Source of the DNA: Brachionus plicatilis
Taxonomy: Eukaryota > Rotifera > Eurotatoria > Ploima > Brachionidae
Reading direction: 5' to 3'
NCBI GenBank assembly: GCA_010279815.1
Contig: QEOQ01000451.1
Location: forward strand, 305,430 to 369,429
DNA length: 64,000 bases
Translations under genes and position numbers: made by a program
Shown: positions 1 to 11,686 of the stretch, in pieces
Layout of the letters: each line of letters opens with the position of its first letter
Position numbering within the stretch: position 1 is the stretch's first letter
Notes under the pieces: model-generated
The model's input: the letters and a program-made list of their open reading frames with translations, nothing else
Database searches by the model: none
What the model was told of the DNA's origin: nothing

Positions 1-55
1 TGTCCAAGTAGAAAAAAATAATTCAAAACTATAGAAACTTTTATATTTGCTTAAG

Positions 56-773
56 AAAATACAACAAAATTATAGCATTGATTTCGAGAAGACTTCTTCT
101 GCAAACTTGGCACAAACCGATAAAATAAACATCCGAGTTCCAGACCTAATCTCAAACTCGACCAAAAATTATAAAGAGAATGCCAACTTTGATATTGATG
201 ACGAGTCCGATTACGAATTAGACACAAGACAGCCATCACGGAATCAGAAGGGTGTCAATTTTGATTTGAGCCATAAAAATGAATCTAGCAGCAGATATGT
301 TTCGGTTCAGATGCAGCATGAGGTTTTGCAAATATTTTAATTTAAATTTTTTGAATCAAATTTTTTTTAAGGATATTTTCAAAGAACAAGACAAAAATCT
401 AGATTTAATTAGTACTAGGGTGAGCAGCTTGAAGAATATTAGCCAAACAATGCAGAACGAACTAGATGATCAAGCGAATTTGTTGGATGACATTGGAAGA
501 GAAATGGACACAGCTGATTCTAGGATGCAAAATGTGATGAAGAAAATGACCAAAGTTTTACATTTGAGTAGCGGTAATTTTTATGATGAAATATTCTATT
601 AAGAATTTTCAAAAATTTCTTTATTAATTTTGAGAATTTTGAATTAATTTTTGGATTATTTAATTAATTTAATTTAATGCTATATTTTTTTAGATAAGCG
701 ACAATGGACTTTAATTGGAATTTTGTTGTTGGCAATATTTATTGTGATCATTTTATTTATAATTCTTCCTTAA
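56..773 (+). CDS. STX6: Syntaxin-6/10-like Qc-SNARE, 3' part of gene (5' exons outside window)
   Basis: Proteins of this family are Qc-SNAREs acting in fusion at the trans-Golgi network and endosomes. Three exons are visible: about 56-322 (acceptor TTTGCTTAAG, start uncertain), 372-573 and 694-773. The first encodes a polar linker. The second encodes the SNARE helix, with NLDLISTRVSSLKNISQTM and DDQANLLDDIGREMDTADSR, and heptads running to VMKKMTKVLHLSS. The third begins DKRQW and gives a single C-terminal membrane anchor rich in Leu/Ile, ending ILP-stop. The splice phases fit: exon 2 ends in G before GTAATT and exon 3 starts AT, restoring GAT. The donor at 323 (GTTTTG) is weak, so that junction is the least certain. 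The DR/KRQW motif before the anchor and the SNARE sequence match syntaxin-6/10 better than syntaxin-8. The N-terminal domain lies off the left edge. A candidate AATAAA poly(A) signal lies at 1007-1012. Confidence 0.85.
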
Positions 774-1855
774 TTTTTTAATGCTTACAGATATTTATTA
801 TTATTAGTGTAAAGTTTTATTATTTTATTTTTTATCTTATCTTGGCAGCTCGAGGAAAGTAATTTCAGGTTTAAATGAATACGGGTAGAGTCAAAAAATT
901 AAAGTAATGGCAATTGATTCGATTGGTAATGGTTTGTATTTGGACATGATTGGTGAAAAATTTTCTTAAAATTCTAGAAATCAACTCAATATTGTTTTTT
1001 TCTCAAAATAAATTTTCTTTTTTTTAATTTTATTTTCTTTATTAAAATTTTACATGATAAAAATTTTAAATTTAATTCAATAACTTACATTAAAAATAAA
1101 GTTTTTATTCTGAAAATAATTACTAAAAGACCTAATTAGTCATTTAACGTTTATTTTCATCTCAACAATTAAACTGAAAAGTCAAAACAAACTTTTGGCG
1201 TGAATTTCAGAAAAAAAGGATCCCGGTCCCTAAATTATCGTTAAAATAAAAGATTAAAACCTGAAATTGGAAATGTTGATTGTAAGGTTTCGGTAGTTCA
1301 AAACTTTGCAATTTAAACACCAGATTTAGAAATTGCATCCCAAAAAGCCCAACTCAATTTAAATGTTTTTCAATTTTAAGATTTTTTTTCTATTTGTGTT
1401 TTATTGTAACTTTATTGCCATCTTAACGTCAAGCTAAAGAAATTAAAATTTTTAAATACAGTATCGGTAATTAAATGTAATATGTAATATGAAAAAGACT
1501 TTTTTAAATCTTAGTTTAAATTGTTACAATAGCCGCCAGTAAATTTTTCAACAAAAACATGTCACATTCATTATGACATATTAGTTGAATGATTGAAAAA
1601 AAAATAAATTAAATTAATTATTTTAAAAATGCCCCGATCCATTAGCTGTTGTATAAGTCTTATAAATTTTTAATATTTTTAAAAGCTTAAACTTAATTAA
1701 TAATTATTAAAGTAAAGAAATTCATGTCAAGAATAGCAAAGAAGTTTATTAGCTTTAATTTAAAAAAATCTTTTAAAGAGGTTGAGCCTTGCCAAAGTTA
1801 ATAGACTTAGTATTAGAGGGACTTACTATGGTTTATGGCTTAGGGGGCTATACAA
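774..1855. other. Gene-free AT-rich DNA after the syntaxin gene
   Basis: This holds the probable 3' UTR of the syntaxin gene (AATAAA at 1007-1012) and then AT-rich sequence with no credible reading frame or RNA gene. I see nothing else here. Confidence 0.6.
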
Positions 1856-2203
1856 TTACAGTGTTTAAAGTTAAACTGTATAATGGATAAGATTACATCA
1901 TTTCTTGTATGAATAGTACTGAATTTTAGAGGAAAAAATGAAAAATTAATAAAAATTTGAATTTTATAAGACAATTTTTGAAAAAAAAAATTACACTTTA
2001 TTACTTTTTTACATCATTTTACGTAAAATTACACAATTTAATTTAATAATATGTAGTTTTCTGTCTTATTTTTTAAGTAATGTAAATATTAGGAAAGTAC
2101 CCAAATTTTTTTGTCAAAAGATGATTTTAAAAATAACAAAAAACTTTATGCAATTAAAAATGATTCAAAAAGTGAAACAATAAATATTTTGTATGAATAA
2201 ATA

Positions 2204-2382
2204 AAAAATTAAAAAATAATTTTATTTATACTTTTTTCAAAAATCATAGTCATGAGCTCAGTTGAACAAAATAAGTTAGAAAGTCAAAGTATGACTTTTG
2301 CTTTTAAATTTTATTTTGTTCAAGTGAACTCATGACTATGATTTTTGAAAAAAGTATAAATAAAATTATTTTTTAATTTTTA
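2204..2382. repeat. Foldback element with about 70-bp arms
   Basis: Arms at 2204-2272 and 2312-2382 are almost perfectly complementary, sharing TCATAGTCATGA and the TACTTTTTTCAAAAATCATAG stretch in opposite orientations. The loop is about 40 bp. It sits just inside the left arm of element A. There is no coding content. Confidence 0.8.
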
Positions 2383-2840
2383 TATTTTTTAATTAAACCA
2401 TTAAGCAATTAATAGAATAAAGAAGAAAGTATCAGCTAAGTCCTTGGTTTGATTCTGAATTAAGAAACTCAAGAAATTTAAGGATTTTTTGTTATCATAA
2501 ATATTAAATTAACAGGGATGTTACTAATTTAAATGAGAGGGTGAAAAACTAATTGGTGAACAGAGTGAATACAGAGTCGATATTAGTCAAAAAAATGAAA
2601 GTTTTGTCATCATAGTTAACTTGATTTGATCGACCATATTAAATTTAAATAACAATAAAATTTACTTAGAGAAAATTTTTTTTTCATTTCAAATATTTCG
2701 AAACCAAATTCGGCACCAAACAATTTATAATACTAAAAAATATCAATTTTTTGCTAAATCATATTGCAGAATAAAACGTAAAAATAATTTGCGCAACTCA
2801 GCCAAAAAATTCCACTTTCCGTGTTAACGCATTTTAGAAC

Positions 2841-4735
2841 AAATACAGTGTTTTACTTTAAACCGCAGAACGGATAATATTACATCATTTTATTTAATTT
2901 TTCATAAAAAATGTAAAATCACGTTTTTTCAAGTAAAACTTAACAAAAATGCTGACGGCCAAAAAATTCTAATTTTTCGGATAAAAATTTGATTTTCATT
3001 AGATTTGTTTAGTTTTATTACAATTTTTTCGAAGCTTGAATTTTTACATTTTGTTAATTTTTTTTGCATAATTTTGCATAATTTTGCATAAAATAATGTT
3101 ATAAACTGTAAAAAAAGGTAGTTTTTTGTAAAAGAATAAAATCTGCATGTTATGAAGTCACTTATTTCTTTTTAAATGCCTTACTTTAATTTTTAATTTT
3201 ATTTAAGCTATTATTTCAAGTATTCAAAGGATTCAATAGTTTTTACAAATCAAAACAAATTAAAAATCTTCTAAACAAATCTTTGAAAAACAAATATTAT
3301 ATCCTTATCAAATAAAAAATTAAAAATACAATTTTATTTTATACCTTTATTTTATTTTAAAAAAAATTAAATTTAAAAATACTAAAGCAACTGACTATTT
3401 ATTTTTTTCGATTTTTTAGTATTAACAACAAGAGATTTTACTAATACATAAAGAGCAAAATTTGCTAGGTCTTTTAGTGAAGAACCAGGAAAAACTCTTG
3501 GATTTTATACAAAAAATTATCAGGATACAATAAATAAAATCAAAAGTAATTTTTTGCCCTTCTTTTAAAAATCGCCTCTTAACAATTAGCTTATGTTAAA
3601 ACAAGCAAGTGACCATTTTATGATAAATAAATATATGAGGAGATTGCTTTAAAATATTTTTTATTTTTAATTTAAATTTTAATAATAAGTTGAGTATAAA
3701 TAGAGAATAAATAGTTGAGTTAGCCAAACTGGTGCCTGCGGACAAATCTTTCAATGAATGCTGCTTAAAAATTAATTGATTTTTAAAATAATGGTATAAA
3801 ATAAAATTGTATTTTTAATTTTTTATTTAAAATTAATTTTTTTTCACTTTTCCAATCATTTTTAATTGCAAAAATTGTGTTTTTATTTTAAAAATCATCT
3901 TTTGACAAAAGAAAAAAAAGTAATTTACTAATATTTACATAAATCTAGAAAATATGACAAAAAATTACATATTATTACATTAAATTGTGTAATTTTACGT
4001 AAAATGATGTAAAAAAATGTAATAAAGTCTAATGTTTTTTTTTCAAAAATTTTTTTAAAAAATTCAAATATTTTTATTTATTTTCCACTTTTTCTTCTAA
4101 AATCCAATTTTTTTTGGCCGTAAGCGTTTTCGGCCAAACTTACTTAAACTGGTGTAATATTACGTAAAATTACGTAATATTACAAAAAGAAATGATGTAA
4201 TAGTACGTAAGCTTACATTTTCTGACGTAAAATTACGTAAAATAACGTAATCTTACCCATTATACAGTTTAACTTTAAACACTGTAAGTTTATTTATCAA
4301 ATAATTTCAATAAATTGATATTTGGAATGGGATATCAAACAAAAGATGTGCTAATTTTGAGTTTAATTTTTTTCTTGAAAATCAAAAAATTAATTCTTTA
4401 TTAAAAAGTATATAAAAATAGCATGAATGCTAAAATTAATTAATTAAATATTAGCAAGGATTTTTTCTTTAAAATATTTTTTAGGTTATTGCTTTTGTCA
4501 TTAAAAAATGGCTTTAATAAAAATAAAAAAATATTATTCAATAAAACAAAATTTTTTTATTACAAAAAATTACCTATTTTTACAGTTTATAACATTATTT
4601 TATATACAATCATGCAATAAAATGTAAAATTTAAAGTTGTGAAGAAATTGTAATTACCTGAAAATGAATTTTTTATCCGATAAATTAGACTATTTTGGCC
4701 GTCAGTATTTTTGTTTAATGTAAAATACTGTATTT
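2841..4735. mobile_element. Inverted-repeat element B, interleaved with element A
   Basis: The left arm (2841-3137) starts AAATACAGTGTTTTACTTTA. It pairs with the right arm (4551-4735), which ends ...TAAAATACTGTATTT. Both arms carry a GACGGCCAAAA-type block and ATAATGTTATAAACTGTAAAAA. The terminus resembles that of element A, so A and B look like relatives. The left arm contains three tandem ATTTTGCATA units at about 3063-3091. Because B starts inside A and ends outside it, the two cannot be simply nested. Confidence 0.65.
3310..3828. repeat. Inverted-repeat pair inside elements A/B
   Basis: Sequence at about 3310-3345 is the near-exact complement of about 3793-3828; both contain the GGTATAAAATAAAATTG block or its complement. 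The roughly 450 bp between them has no coding signal. This is probably another short inserted non-autonomous element. Confidence 0.55.
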
Positions 4736-5769
4736 AACAACTCAAAAATTTTTTATCTAAAAATTAAAAATTTATTCTGTAATTTTATTTAGCTGATACA
4801 TTCAATCTGCCACTTAAGTCTAGCTTCTACAAATATTTTGCAGAAAAATTTTTGCATATTTTAATTAAAGAAAAATGTTTATTTTTTTTTTAATTTTTGT
4901 CCAATTTTTATTTGTTCTAAAATCACAAAGAGGTAAGGTGTAGGTAATTTTATATTTTTACTTTTTACATTTTCATATCGATAAATTTTCCAAAAAATTG
5001 TCTAAAAAATTAAAAATATAAACATGAAAAGATAAAAAGATAAAAATGCAAAATTATTTACATTTTGTCCACAATTGCCAATTTAGGGAGATTCAAATAT
5101 ATGGTAAGGTATTAGACAAAAAAGTTATGCATTCCAAAAATCTTGATCTAAAACTAATCTGTATTTATCCAGCTATCTGATAATTAATGGAACAGAATGG
5201 ACAGCCTTGGTATGTCTCGGCGTTGTGAATTTTGGCACAAAAAACAAAAACAAAATATTAAAAATGCAAAAGCTCAAGTTCTGAAGGACCTAAACATGTT
5301 CTGTAAATTGTAGCAACTGATAATCCTTTTTGTCACCAGCATACTGATTCTGCAAAATTCTACAATAAATCTCCAAATTCAGAAAATTTGAAATTTTTGA
5401 TATTCAGTTATATTAAAAATCTAACTCAACTTTAAGTGGTGGTTTAGAGGATATATCAGTTGCCACAATTTACAGAATATCGGTCCAGATTATAGTTTGT
5501 TTTTGTTTTTTGTTCTAGTAGTAGTAGTAGTAGCATAAATGCTGAAGAAGACTTAAATCTCCAAGAAGTGGCGCACGTAGACCCCACACTATAAAAGCCA
5601 ATTGCCAATTGATAAGCTTTTTTTAGATAACTTATTTTTACATATTTTTAAATAACTTTTGTTTTTATAGTTTTAGATGCAAAAAAAAATTTTAAATTCT
5701 ACTCGCATCAAACAATGACTTTTTATAAAAAAAAATTTTATCTCAGTAACTTGTCAATTCTTTTTTTTT
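4736..5769. repeat. AT-rich DNA with small inverted repeats
   Basis: An imperfect foldback lies at about 4930-5065. A second lies at 5300-5323 versus 5455-5477 (TTCTGTAAATTGTAGCAACTG and its near complement). The block at 5315-5365, containing CACCAGCATACTGATTCTGC, recurs inverted at about 6171-6244 on the far side of the LINE remnant. A (TAG)n microsatellite is at about 5516-5535. Confidence 0.55.
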
Positions 5770-6155
5770 AAATGTTCGTATTTGTGATCCTCTTAGTTAC
5801 CGCATCAAGAGTGTTCCAATTTCCCACTATCCTGTTTGTAAAAAAGTTGTGTCTCATACCACAATTTGCGGATCAGCTGCCGCTCGATCGCTTCATGACA
5901 AGTTCTTGTATTCCCTGCCGGGCTTTCTAGATCGTCCGAAGCCAGCTTTTGATCCCCATTTATGAATGTCACCCGATCATGACCATGCTTAATTGAGTAG
6001 CTGAATGAGATCACCTCGCCTGCGCCTCTTTTCAAATGTGCTCTAGTCTAGAGCTTCTCTTCTCTCGAGATAGGGTTTCGATCATTTATTCAAGTTCAAG
6101 TACCATTTTAGAAAATCTACGCTGAACTTGCTCGAGGACTTCGATATCGTTCTAA
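5770..6155 (-). mobile_element. LINE (non-LTR retrotransposon) C-terminal remnant, frameshifted
   Basis: Read on the minus strand, different frames give pieces of the conserved region after the reverse transcriptase of CR1/Jockey-type LINEs. These are DIEVLEQVQRRFSKMV near 6148-6100, a middle block near 6035-5870, and RHNFFTNRIVGNWNTL near 5845-5800. The FFTNRIV-x-x-W-N motif is characteristic. At least two frame changes and a stop show it is dead. The tract is clearly more GC-rich than its surroundings. It is flanked by an inverted repeat (5315-5365 and 6171-6244). Confidence 0.75.
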
Positions 6156-9100
6156 AATATACAATATTCTGAATTTTGTAGATATTGATATTGAGCAGAG
6201 TTTCGCAGAATCAGTATGTTGGTGACACAAAGAATGTATCAGTTTAGACAAGATGGTGCTGTTTGTAATTTGAAAAGTTTGTATTCTTTTGATAATAGTC
6301 TGCGTGAATAAGTTTTGAAAGTTTTGAAGAAAAAACTTAAATGATCATAATAATTTAAATTAATTTTTAAAATGGAGAAATAATGTTAAAAAAAATTGTC
6401 AACGCTGAAAATAATTAGTTCACAAATATAAATAATTAATTTTATTGTTTGTAAAAATTGAAGACCAATTCTCGAATGGATTGAAAATTTTTGAAACAAA
6501 GCGAAACTTTTGAGAAGATAAAATATTTCGACATTTTTCAAAATGTATCAATTTAACTAAGCAGATTACCTGCAGCTAGTCTTCTCAAGTAGTTTTATGC
6601 TTACAAAAAGGGCAATTAAGATAACGTTTTAATTTTAAGCTACCGACCCATTAAAAAACAAATAAATATTTTCTAACCCTATTAGACAGGTAATTTAATC
6701 ACGTATAAGAAAAATTTATTCAAGAACAAAAAGAAATGAACTAATTTAAATCAATATAATTTGGTATTAATTTACAGTAGAACAGAGATCAAAAAAAAAC
6801 AAAGCGAACACAAAAAATTATTAAACTCAGCTTGATTTTGTGAACAAACAAAAATTAGCATTCTTTTGATTCTTGTTTATAATTAAAAATCACGTTTCAT
6901 TGTAAAGGGCGAGAGTTTATTAATCATTAAATACACGCATACATAACCACACGCAGGTAGGATATAGTCATTGAGAGTTAAATGATTAGCCGACTTAGGA
7001 TCAAATAGTTGATATTGTGTTCAGGTAAATAAAGACTTGGTATGATAATCAACCTAATTGTTGAATAATTTAATTTAGCGAAAAAATTCAATTAACTTTA
7101 GCTATGCAAATAAACTGTTTATGCTATTGTTTTGTTGCTAATGATCCAAATTGAGCCGGCCACATTGGCCTTTGATCAAATATGCTCATAGCTCACGCAG
7201 AGTATAAGGTCAAAGAGTTTTTTTTGTTATCTTTAAAAGGTAATCGCTTTAGATCTAATTTCAGATTAAATTTTTATTGTTCCAAATTATCTTTTAATTA
7301 ATGGCAATTAATGAAAAAATAAAGCAATTATTGATTTTTTTGTTGGTTGCTAATTAAGATTAATTAAATGATAGAATAGATTGAATTTTAATTATAAAAG
7401 AAAAATTTCAAATTAATTACTAATTGAACAAATTAAAAAATCAATAAAAAAAAAAAACGCTTACAAAAATCATTACCTCTGTGATTTGGAAAAAAAAATT
7501 TAAATATTTTAATTACTAATTTATTTACACTTAAATTTTGCAATTTTAAAAATTAAATTGATTAAAAAATTAAAAAGTTGAATTTTAAGCTCTTGATTAT
7601 TTCCGAGTTTATTTTTCAATTAAAGTACCAAATGTGACAAAATTGGTCCGCATTTTCATTTTTCGAGTACATTTTGTTCGCTTAAAATTTACGCTTTATT
7701 AATTTCAAGGCTAATAAAATATTTCAATCAAGCAATTATTTTATTTTATTCGGCTGTAATTACAAGCTTAATCTCTATTTTCTTTGCCCTAGGCTATTTG
7801 TTTAAGTGTAATTGTGTGCACTAGAGTAATAAAATATTTTAAATATGCTATTGTTTATTATAAATTTGACTAGTAAAGATAATTATTATCGATTTATGGA
7901 TCAACTAAACTGAACAATTGACCGATCACGTTTTTTAATATTACTTTATGACACAACTCCTAAGTAACCGTGAAAGCTTTTATGATATAACTTTGTGTCA
8001 AATCGATTCGTGTAAATATTTATTTATCTAAATGTTCGCTTCTATGACTATATGAAATAAAAAAATACATAAAATAAAAAATTAAAATCATAAAAAATAT
8101 AATTAACTAAATTAATTTTTTTATTAAATATAAATATTAATTTATTTTCCATCAAATTTCATAAATATTTATCATCAAAAAAATTTACCATATCAACAAT
8201 TTATTTTTTATTGTATTCTTATTTGATAAATAAGTCTTTAATTAATGAATTAGATTTTTGCCAAAAAATTAATACAATTAAAAAAATAAAATTCTTAACA
8301 AAAATTAAACCAAGTCTATGATTTAAAAAATAAAATAATTAAAATGCTTCTCAAAGCATGGGTTAGACTCAAAATTTAATTTAATTTAATTTTTTTTGTC
8401 AGAAGCTTGCCCTTCAATTTCAAGATTGCTACAATTAAATAATTCAATTTTTAAAGAAATTAAAAATTAACTAAATTTTATTTTTCATATTTGAATTACA
8501 GATTAATTTAAATTTTCAAAGGGAAGTTAAAATTATTTTTTCCTGCTAATTTTTCCATTAAAGAGTCTATTAACGCCTCTTTATTTTACTTTAGCCAAAA
8601 AATTGATTACTTGCTTTGGAACTAAAAAATCAATCGCATGCAGTTTATGCTTTTAAATAAATGAAAAAAATAACTAATTTTAGCTATTAAGTTGTCAAAA
8701 TAACATCTAATATACACTGCATTTCACTTAAATCACTTTATATTAACCTTGTTTAAAAATATTACAATTAATACCAAAATAATCGAATTTTAGTGGAAAA
8801 AATTCCAATTAATATCCCTAGAATCCTTTAGTTTTAAATTTTATTTATGATCTGCTTGATAAATAAAAGCCATCAATATAGTTTAATTTTTTAATTTTAA
8901 TAAAAGTATATAAAAGTGCTATGAAATTGTTATTGGGTCTCAATTTTAACCCTAAAAATAAAAAGCTTTCAAAAATCAATGAAAAAAGTTGAAAATAAAT
9001 TAAAATAAAAAATAAACAGCAATTTTGCTTGATTTTTTTTCTTCTTTGAATCATTCTGATTTCCTTTCTATTATCAATTTTATCAACATAAGTGAAGTTT

Positions 9101-10028
9101 ATCTTTTTAGTTATGCCATTTGTGTAAGTCCCAGGATGTTCCTAAACTAATTTTAAAATAAAATAAATGTATTTGGTAATTTTACAAAATTAGTCATAAT
9201 AAGCATAATAAGTCTTGTGGAAATTTAGTAACTTAAATGTAATGTTATCATTAGGACCCTCTGTTTAATCTCGTGTTAAAAATGTTGGAGCAGCTTTTTA
9301 TGCTTCTTGAAAGAGTTAACTTAGCCAACTTTTCACAATAATGTTACTAAATCACAAAGGCTTTTAAATATGTTTTCTGTTGGGCCTCACTTTTAAAAAT
9401 AAAAATCAAAAGGCACAATATTTTTTTATTATTTATTGATCAAGTGGATTTTTTGGATGCGATCCACTAAAGAAAAGTTCATTGTTCGAAATCTTTTATT
9501 TTAAACTAGAGATCGCTGAAAAATTTTAAATTATTTAAGTGAAAATAAAAATAAAACAAAAAAAAACATTTTGGGAATAAAATTTATTTTTAAAAATAAT
9601 GCTTTTTTTGTATTAATTACTAATTGCTATTCTCGATGGTAAGCAAAATTGTTCCAAAAATACTAAATTAAAAAAAAAACCAAAACCAAAGGTTTTAATG
9701 AATATATATGATTTATTTAGAAAAATTTACAAATAAAAAAAAATCAAGCAAATAAATTCAAAAAGTTAGCCAAACTAATTTTTTAAAAGTAAAAGAAAAA
9801 AAGTAGATAAAGCTACATGCAATAAATTATACAATCAAAATTGACATTATAAAAAATGTACTTGAAATATTAAATTCTGGCAAAATTTTTCAACAACAAA
9901 AAATCTTTTGTTTTTAGATAAGTTATAGGCAATAACAATAGACAATTTTAAGCAGCAGCACAAAATAGCTGAACAGTTCTTTAAACATTTAAAAAAAAAA
10001 AAAAAAAATTGTGATCACTTTGTGCTTT
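6156..10028. other. Gene-free AT-rich DNA downstream of the homeobox gene
   Basis: I see no credible coding frame or RNA gene. A patch at about 6900-7210 is less A/T-biased and contains several transcription-factor-like words, listed separately. The rest is poly-A/T-rich and featureless to me. A poly-T/poly-A run at about 9990-10008 lies just past the homeobox stop codon. Confidence 0.5.
7101..7182. promoter_or_regulatory. Possible enhancer-like cluster (POU, SOX, TCF words)
   Basis: Within about 80 bp there is an exact POU octamer ATGCAAAT (7104-7111), a SOX-type ATTGTT (7126-7131) and CCTTTGATCAAA (7169-7180), which holds a TCF-type CTTTGATC. The patch lies about 2.9 kb 3' of the homeobox gene. 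Such words also occur by chance in AT-rich DNA, so regulatory function is inference only. Confidence 0.2.
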
Positions 10029-10880
10029 TTAAACATTGACACTCTTTAGATGATGTGCACTAGATTGATTAGTTTGACTCAAATTCTCGTTTGACACTGA
10101 ACTTGCAGTAGAGGACGGCGAAGGCGACGGATACGGAGACATAAAGCCAGACATCTCTTTTTTGGAATCCTTGCTATTCATGCCAGTGATGGCCGCCTGC
10201 ATGTTGGCGGCCGCCATCACCTGGGACAGCAACATTGGATTGATGTTGTAAGCGGCGGCCGCCGCTGCTGCCGCCAAATATGGATTGTGGAACATGGTGT
10301 TGTACTCATTTAATTGTGGCTTGGCGTTTTTGGGTACCGGGTGCATGACTGGGTTGTTTGGCGGGACGAACGTTTTGATATTGTTGGGCGAAATTTGACT
10401 TTTGTCCGGAAAAAAAGACGGACTTGATCTGGAGTCATTGGAGCTGGGCGAAGAAGAAGAATTGGTCTTTTCGCGCTTGCGCCACTTGGCCCGCCTGTTC
10501 TGGAACCAAACCTGGACTCGGGCCTCGCTCAAGTCGAGACTCATGGCCAGCTCTTCGCGGGTGAACACGTCCGGGTACTGGGTTTTTTCAAAGGCCCGCT
10601 CCAGCTGATGCAGCTGAAACGTGGTGAACGTGGTTCTGGATCGTCTGACTTTGCGCGACGGCCTCCCGTCCGCGTCTGTCTCAATGTCATAGTCCTCTTC
10701 GTTTTCGTCACTGTAGTGCTCGTCGTTCTCGTGGCATTTGGCGGACTCGGGCGTGCACGCCCGGTGCCCTATGTGGCTTGGCGATGCTGTGTGTGTGCCC
10801 ATGGTGTCACTTGTTTTGACCGATAGGAGACTGTCGATGTCAAAACAAGACTTTTTGGTCACGCTGCCAATTTGATCCAT
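10029..10880 (-). CDS. hbn: Homeobrain-like paired-like homeodomain transcription factor, single exon
   Basis: This is a nuclear DNA-binding regulator, 283 residues from ATG at 10880 (MDQIGS). An upstream in-frame TTG extension is unlikely to be used. Residues 13-20, FDIDSLLS, form an octapeptide/eh1-like repressor motif. Residues 53-71 are acidic. The homeodomain spans about 78-137 with R82 and the recognition-helix residues W125, F126, Q127 (position 50 Gln) and N128. The stretch [20 protein letters not shown], followed by [12 protein letters not shown] and [20 protein letters not shown], matches homeobrain more closely than Arx, Rax or Otp. Then come Ser/Pro-rich sequence, an eight-Ala run (203-210), an Ala/Met-rich stretch and a Ser/Pro/Asn-rich tail. 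No OAR motif is evident. Homeobrain proteins act in anterior/brain patterning. The coding region is much more GC-rich than its surroundings and has no intron, although many paired-class genes have one within the homeobox. Confidence 0.92.
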   Translation of the reverse strand: MDQIGSVTKKSCFDIDSLLSVKTSDTMGTHTASPSHIGHRACTPESAKCHENDEHYSDENEEDYDIETDADGRPSRKVRRSRTTFTTFQLHQLERAFEKTQYPDVFTREELAMSLDLSEARVQVWFQNRRAKWRKREKTNSSSSPSSNDSRSSPSFFPDKSQISPNNIKTFVPPNNPVMHPVPKNAKPQLNEYNTMFHNPYLAAAAAAAAYNINPMLLSQVMAAANMQAAITGMNSKDSKKEMSGFMSPYPSPSPSSTASSVSNENLSQTNQSSAHHLKSVNV

Positions 10881-11665
10881 GTCTTTTATATTTTGTTGTT
10901 TTAATTTTAGTTTAACTCTAATTAGTAACAAAACAAAAAACAATAAATAAAATTTTATTTTTTTGTTTAATGATTTTCGTTGTGGTGGTTAATTTACACT
11001 AAAATATAAAGGTAAGAAACACGAAATGAGAATGTATGATAAAAATATGATTGGGCACAAGGCGGAGCTAGCAAAATCAATCAATCAATTTAGCTAATTA
11101 AATTAATAGTCCATTTTTTTCTCTTTTTTTTTTTTGTTTTCGAAATTAATTAGAAATCTCGAAAAAAATGGGATGGCGAATAATTACTAATTAAATCTTT
11201 AATTTAAACAACCAATAAATTTGGCAGTAGATGAATTTAGTTAAATGAAATTTGTTCAGGTAGTGGTTGTAGTAGTAGTAGTCAATTATCAAATTGTTTT
11301 ATTGTTAAAATAAAAAAAAAAAAATAAAAATAAAAAATTTGTTATTGTTGTTGTTCTTGTCACTAATTAACTATCTCGAATAGAAATTCAACTCGCAATT
11401 CAAAGTCCCTAAATCAAAAATTAATTATCCTGATTTCAAATTATTAAATACAAATTGCTTTTAATATCCGATTTTTTAATTTCATTTTTATTAGAATTTT
11501 AATTTGGTTTTCTAAATGAGGAAATATGCCGATATTTAATATGTATCGCGTTTATTTATTTCTATTTCCCTTTCTATTTGTTCTAGCCACTTTTTGCGTC
11601 AATTAATAATTTAATTAGTCTCAGCCAAAAAGGCAGCGTGCCTGGCCTAGCCTGTGAATGGATGT

Positions 11666-11686
11666 CACAACAATTAGATTGTTGTG
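11666..11686. promoter_or_regulatory. Inverted SOX-like dyad upstream of hbn
   Basis: The perfect arms CACAACAAT and ATTGTTGTG are separated by TAG. Each arm contains a SOX-type ACAAT/ATTGT core, and the centre contains an ATTAG homeodomain-type word. It is about 790 bp upstream of the hbn start codon. A TAATCGGATT word, near the paired-class dimer site, lies about 45 bp further upstream of hbn (right) at about 11722. The symmetry is seen directly; binding is inferred. Confidence 0.3.

Larger units (their letters stand above)
1856..4287. mobile_element. Long-TIR DNA-transposon remnant A (ACGTAA-rich)
   Basis: The ends form an inverted repeat starting TTACAGTGTTTAAAGTTAAA and finishing with its complement, ...CACTGTAA. 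The left arm is about 1856-2177 and the right arm about 3844-4287. The right arm has an extra stretch of about 120 bp full of ACGTAA words that the left arm lacks. Both arms share a core with TACATCATTTTACGTAAAAT, and a stretch ending GTCAAAAGATGATTTT. No transposase reading frame remains, so the element is non-autonomous or gutted. No clear target-site duplication is visible. The interior holds other repeats listed separately. The superfamily is not recognised; long terminal inverted repeats occur in Mutator-like and Polinton elements among others. Confidence 0.7.

Noticed and set aside
5805..6035. A 76-codon minus-strand frame as a host gene
   Set aside because: It is one frame of the frameshifted LINE C-terminus; the neighbouring frames supply the rest of the same motif set.
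10402..10826. Plus-strand frames over the homeobox gene
   Set aside because: They are antisense shadows of the GC-rich hbn coding sequence and match no family.
10029..10880. hbn as a processed retrocopy
   Set aside because: No coding-strand poly(A) tract, no target duplication seen, and the frame is fully intact.
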